This document shows positions 62,854 to 64,000 of a DNA stretch of 64,000 nt, piece by piece; the first letter of the stretch is position 1; each line of letters starts with the position of its first letter. A model generated the notes under the pieces. It was not told the DNA's origin. It did not search any database and saw only the letters and a list, made by a program, of their open reading frames with translations. The position numbers and the translations under genes are program-made. This stretch comes from Lanius collurio (lineage: Eukaryota > Chordata > Aves > Passeriformes > Laniidae). The stretch lies in NCBI GenBank assembly GCA_020086605.1, contig JACBWW010000017.1, forward strand, positions 4,442,504-4,506,503, written 5' to 3'.

Positions 62854-64000
62854 AAGGCAGGCACTGGTCTGCAGTGCAAAGGAGGGAACAGAAGATGGCT
62901 TGGACATAATCCCCCTGCTTTAGTGAGCTGTAGCACAGGTTGGGGAAGAAAGGAATGAGTGTGGCATTCACACTCACAAACAGTGACTGGATGAAATATT
63001 ATCACCTAAGGAATGATTCTGACCCCATCCCTTGTATTCATGCTCCTTTTACTCAGGCTGCTTGTCTGGGTATGTCCATTACTGCACATCTTCTGCTTTA
63101 GATTTGGGAAAAGTATTTTTATCCAGCATCTTCATTCTTAATATTAGTGATTTATCACATATGGTGCACTATATTTTTACAAAGCTGTAAGATACCATGG
63201 TGATTAACACCATATGAGAACCTAAATAGAAGGGAACAGGATAACAGAAACGTCCTCCCAGCAGCCACAGGGCTTTGGCTTGTTTTTAGAGACAGCATCT
63301 CAGCTGCATAATTTTACTCTGTACCTAAGAATTCTAGGAGTTCCATAATAGAAAACGGTACTGTACTTGACAGTGTTGTAGAGAGAACAAAACCCCTCAT
63401 GTTTAATTTCCTTCTAGCCTTTAACTAGGATTTTCAGATCAATTTGGAGAGATTGATTATTCTAACTTCTTTTGATCATACAGATTTATTACTTTGACTT
63501 AAGAAGGCAGGAGAAAAAATGTAAGAACCATAAGTATACCCTTGTGCTTATACATGTACATATATATCCTGGATGGAATTTTTGGTAGGAAAATACCCCA
63601 GCTCCACACAGACTTGCAAACTTGTCCTGTGAATATTGCAGTCCCCACACAAAATCTATGCACTGAATTGACACAGTAATGAGAAACTAATCACTTTTTA
63701 CTTACCCACCCAAACACTGTGAGAGCCTGGAGACATTGATGGCTGCTTCAAATGAATGCATCAGTGCTGGGCACAGCACAGCCCTGCTTTCCAAACAGCT
63801 CTGTCCTCACCCACCTGGATTAGGGCTGCCACTGGGAGAGCCTTCCCCCCTGCACTAATGGATTCAAAGCAAGGATTTTACTGAAGTGTGGTGGCCAGCA
63901 AAAAAGGGGATTGTCTCTGGGCACTGTGATAAACCAGAAAGGCAGCCTGGGGGCTGCTGGAGAGCGTCAGGGTGAAACCCCTGTGGTGCAAAGGTGCTGG
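62854..64000. other. Intergenic, right edge
   Basis: No recognisable gene, repeat family or CpG island to the end of the window. Confidence 0.55.

Noticed and set aside
31104..64000. Exons of KMT2C, the expected downstream neighbour
   Set aside because: No PHD-finger, FYR or SET peptide and no CpG-island first exon could be found in this interval.

Overview
The window is vertebrate nuclear DNA, almost certainly from a bird. Two lines of evidence support this. First, one gene is recognisable, the RAD51 paralog XRCC2, with vertebrate exon structure and GT-AG introns. Second, most recognisable repeats are CR1 LINE fragments with the avian-type 3' end (ATTCTATGATTCT-like tails, or the reverse complement GAATCATAGAATCATAG). 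Repeat density is low, there are no primate or rodent SINEs, and microsatellites are short. I cannot name the species.

Layout. Positions 1 to about 19.9 kb are non-coding upstream DNA: a striking near-perfect inverted repeat at the very left edge (7-117), a TGTA microsatellite near 7.5 kb, an old minus-strand CR1 at about 13.5-14.2 kb, and a plus-strand CR1 tail near 16 kb. A further CR1 copy (about 19.93-20.22 kb) ends roughly 70 bp before the XRCC2 start codon. A CpG island (about 20.22-20.66 kb) holds XRCC2 exon 1 (20291-20329). Exon 2 is 24708-24789. Exon 3 is 30388-31103 and carries most of the protein. The joined reading frame is 837 nt, 278 residues plus stop, against 280 in human XRCC2 as I remember it.

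Downstream of 31.1 kb is the probable 3' UTR (to about 33 kb by analogy), then about 30 kb in which I find no convincing gene. It holds two minus-strand CR1 copies (46.1-46.3 and 47.17-47.57 kb), short hairpins, a tRNA-promoter-like relic (49.2 kb), a decayed three-unit minisatellite (50.65-50.83 kb), two small CpG-enriched patches (53.3-53.5 and 61.0-61.4 kb), and a 38-bp duplication (62.8 kb).

In mammals XRCC2 lies between ACTR3B and KMT2C. Neither is visible here, so if that order is kept both lie outside the window. XRCC2 is the only gene I can support. The rest is ordinary intergenic DNA with some unexplained structures, and I see no clear new multi-gene system.
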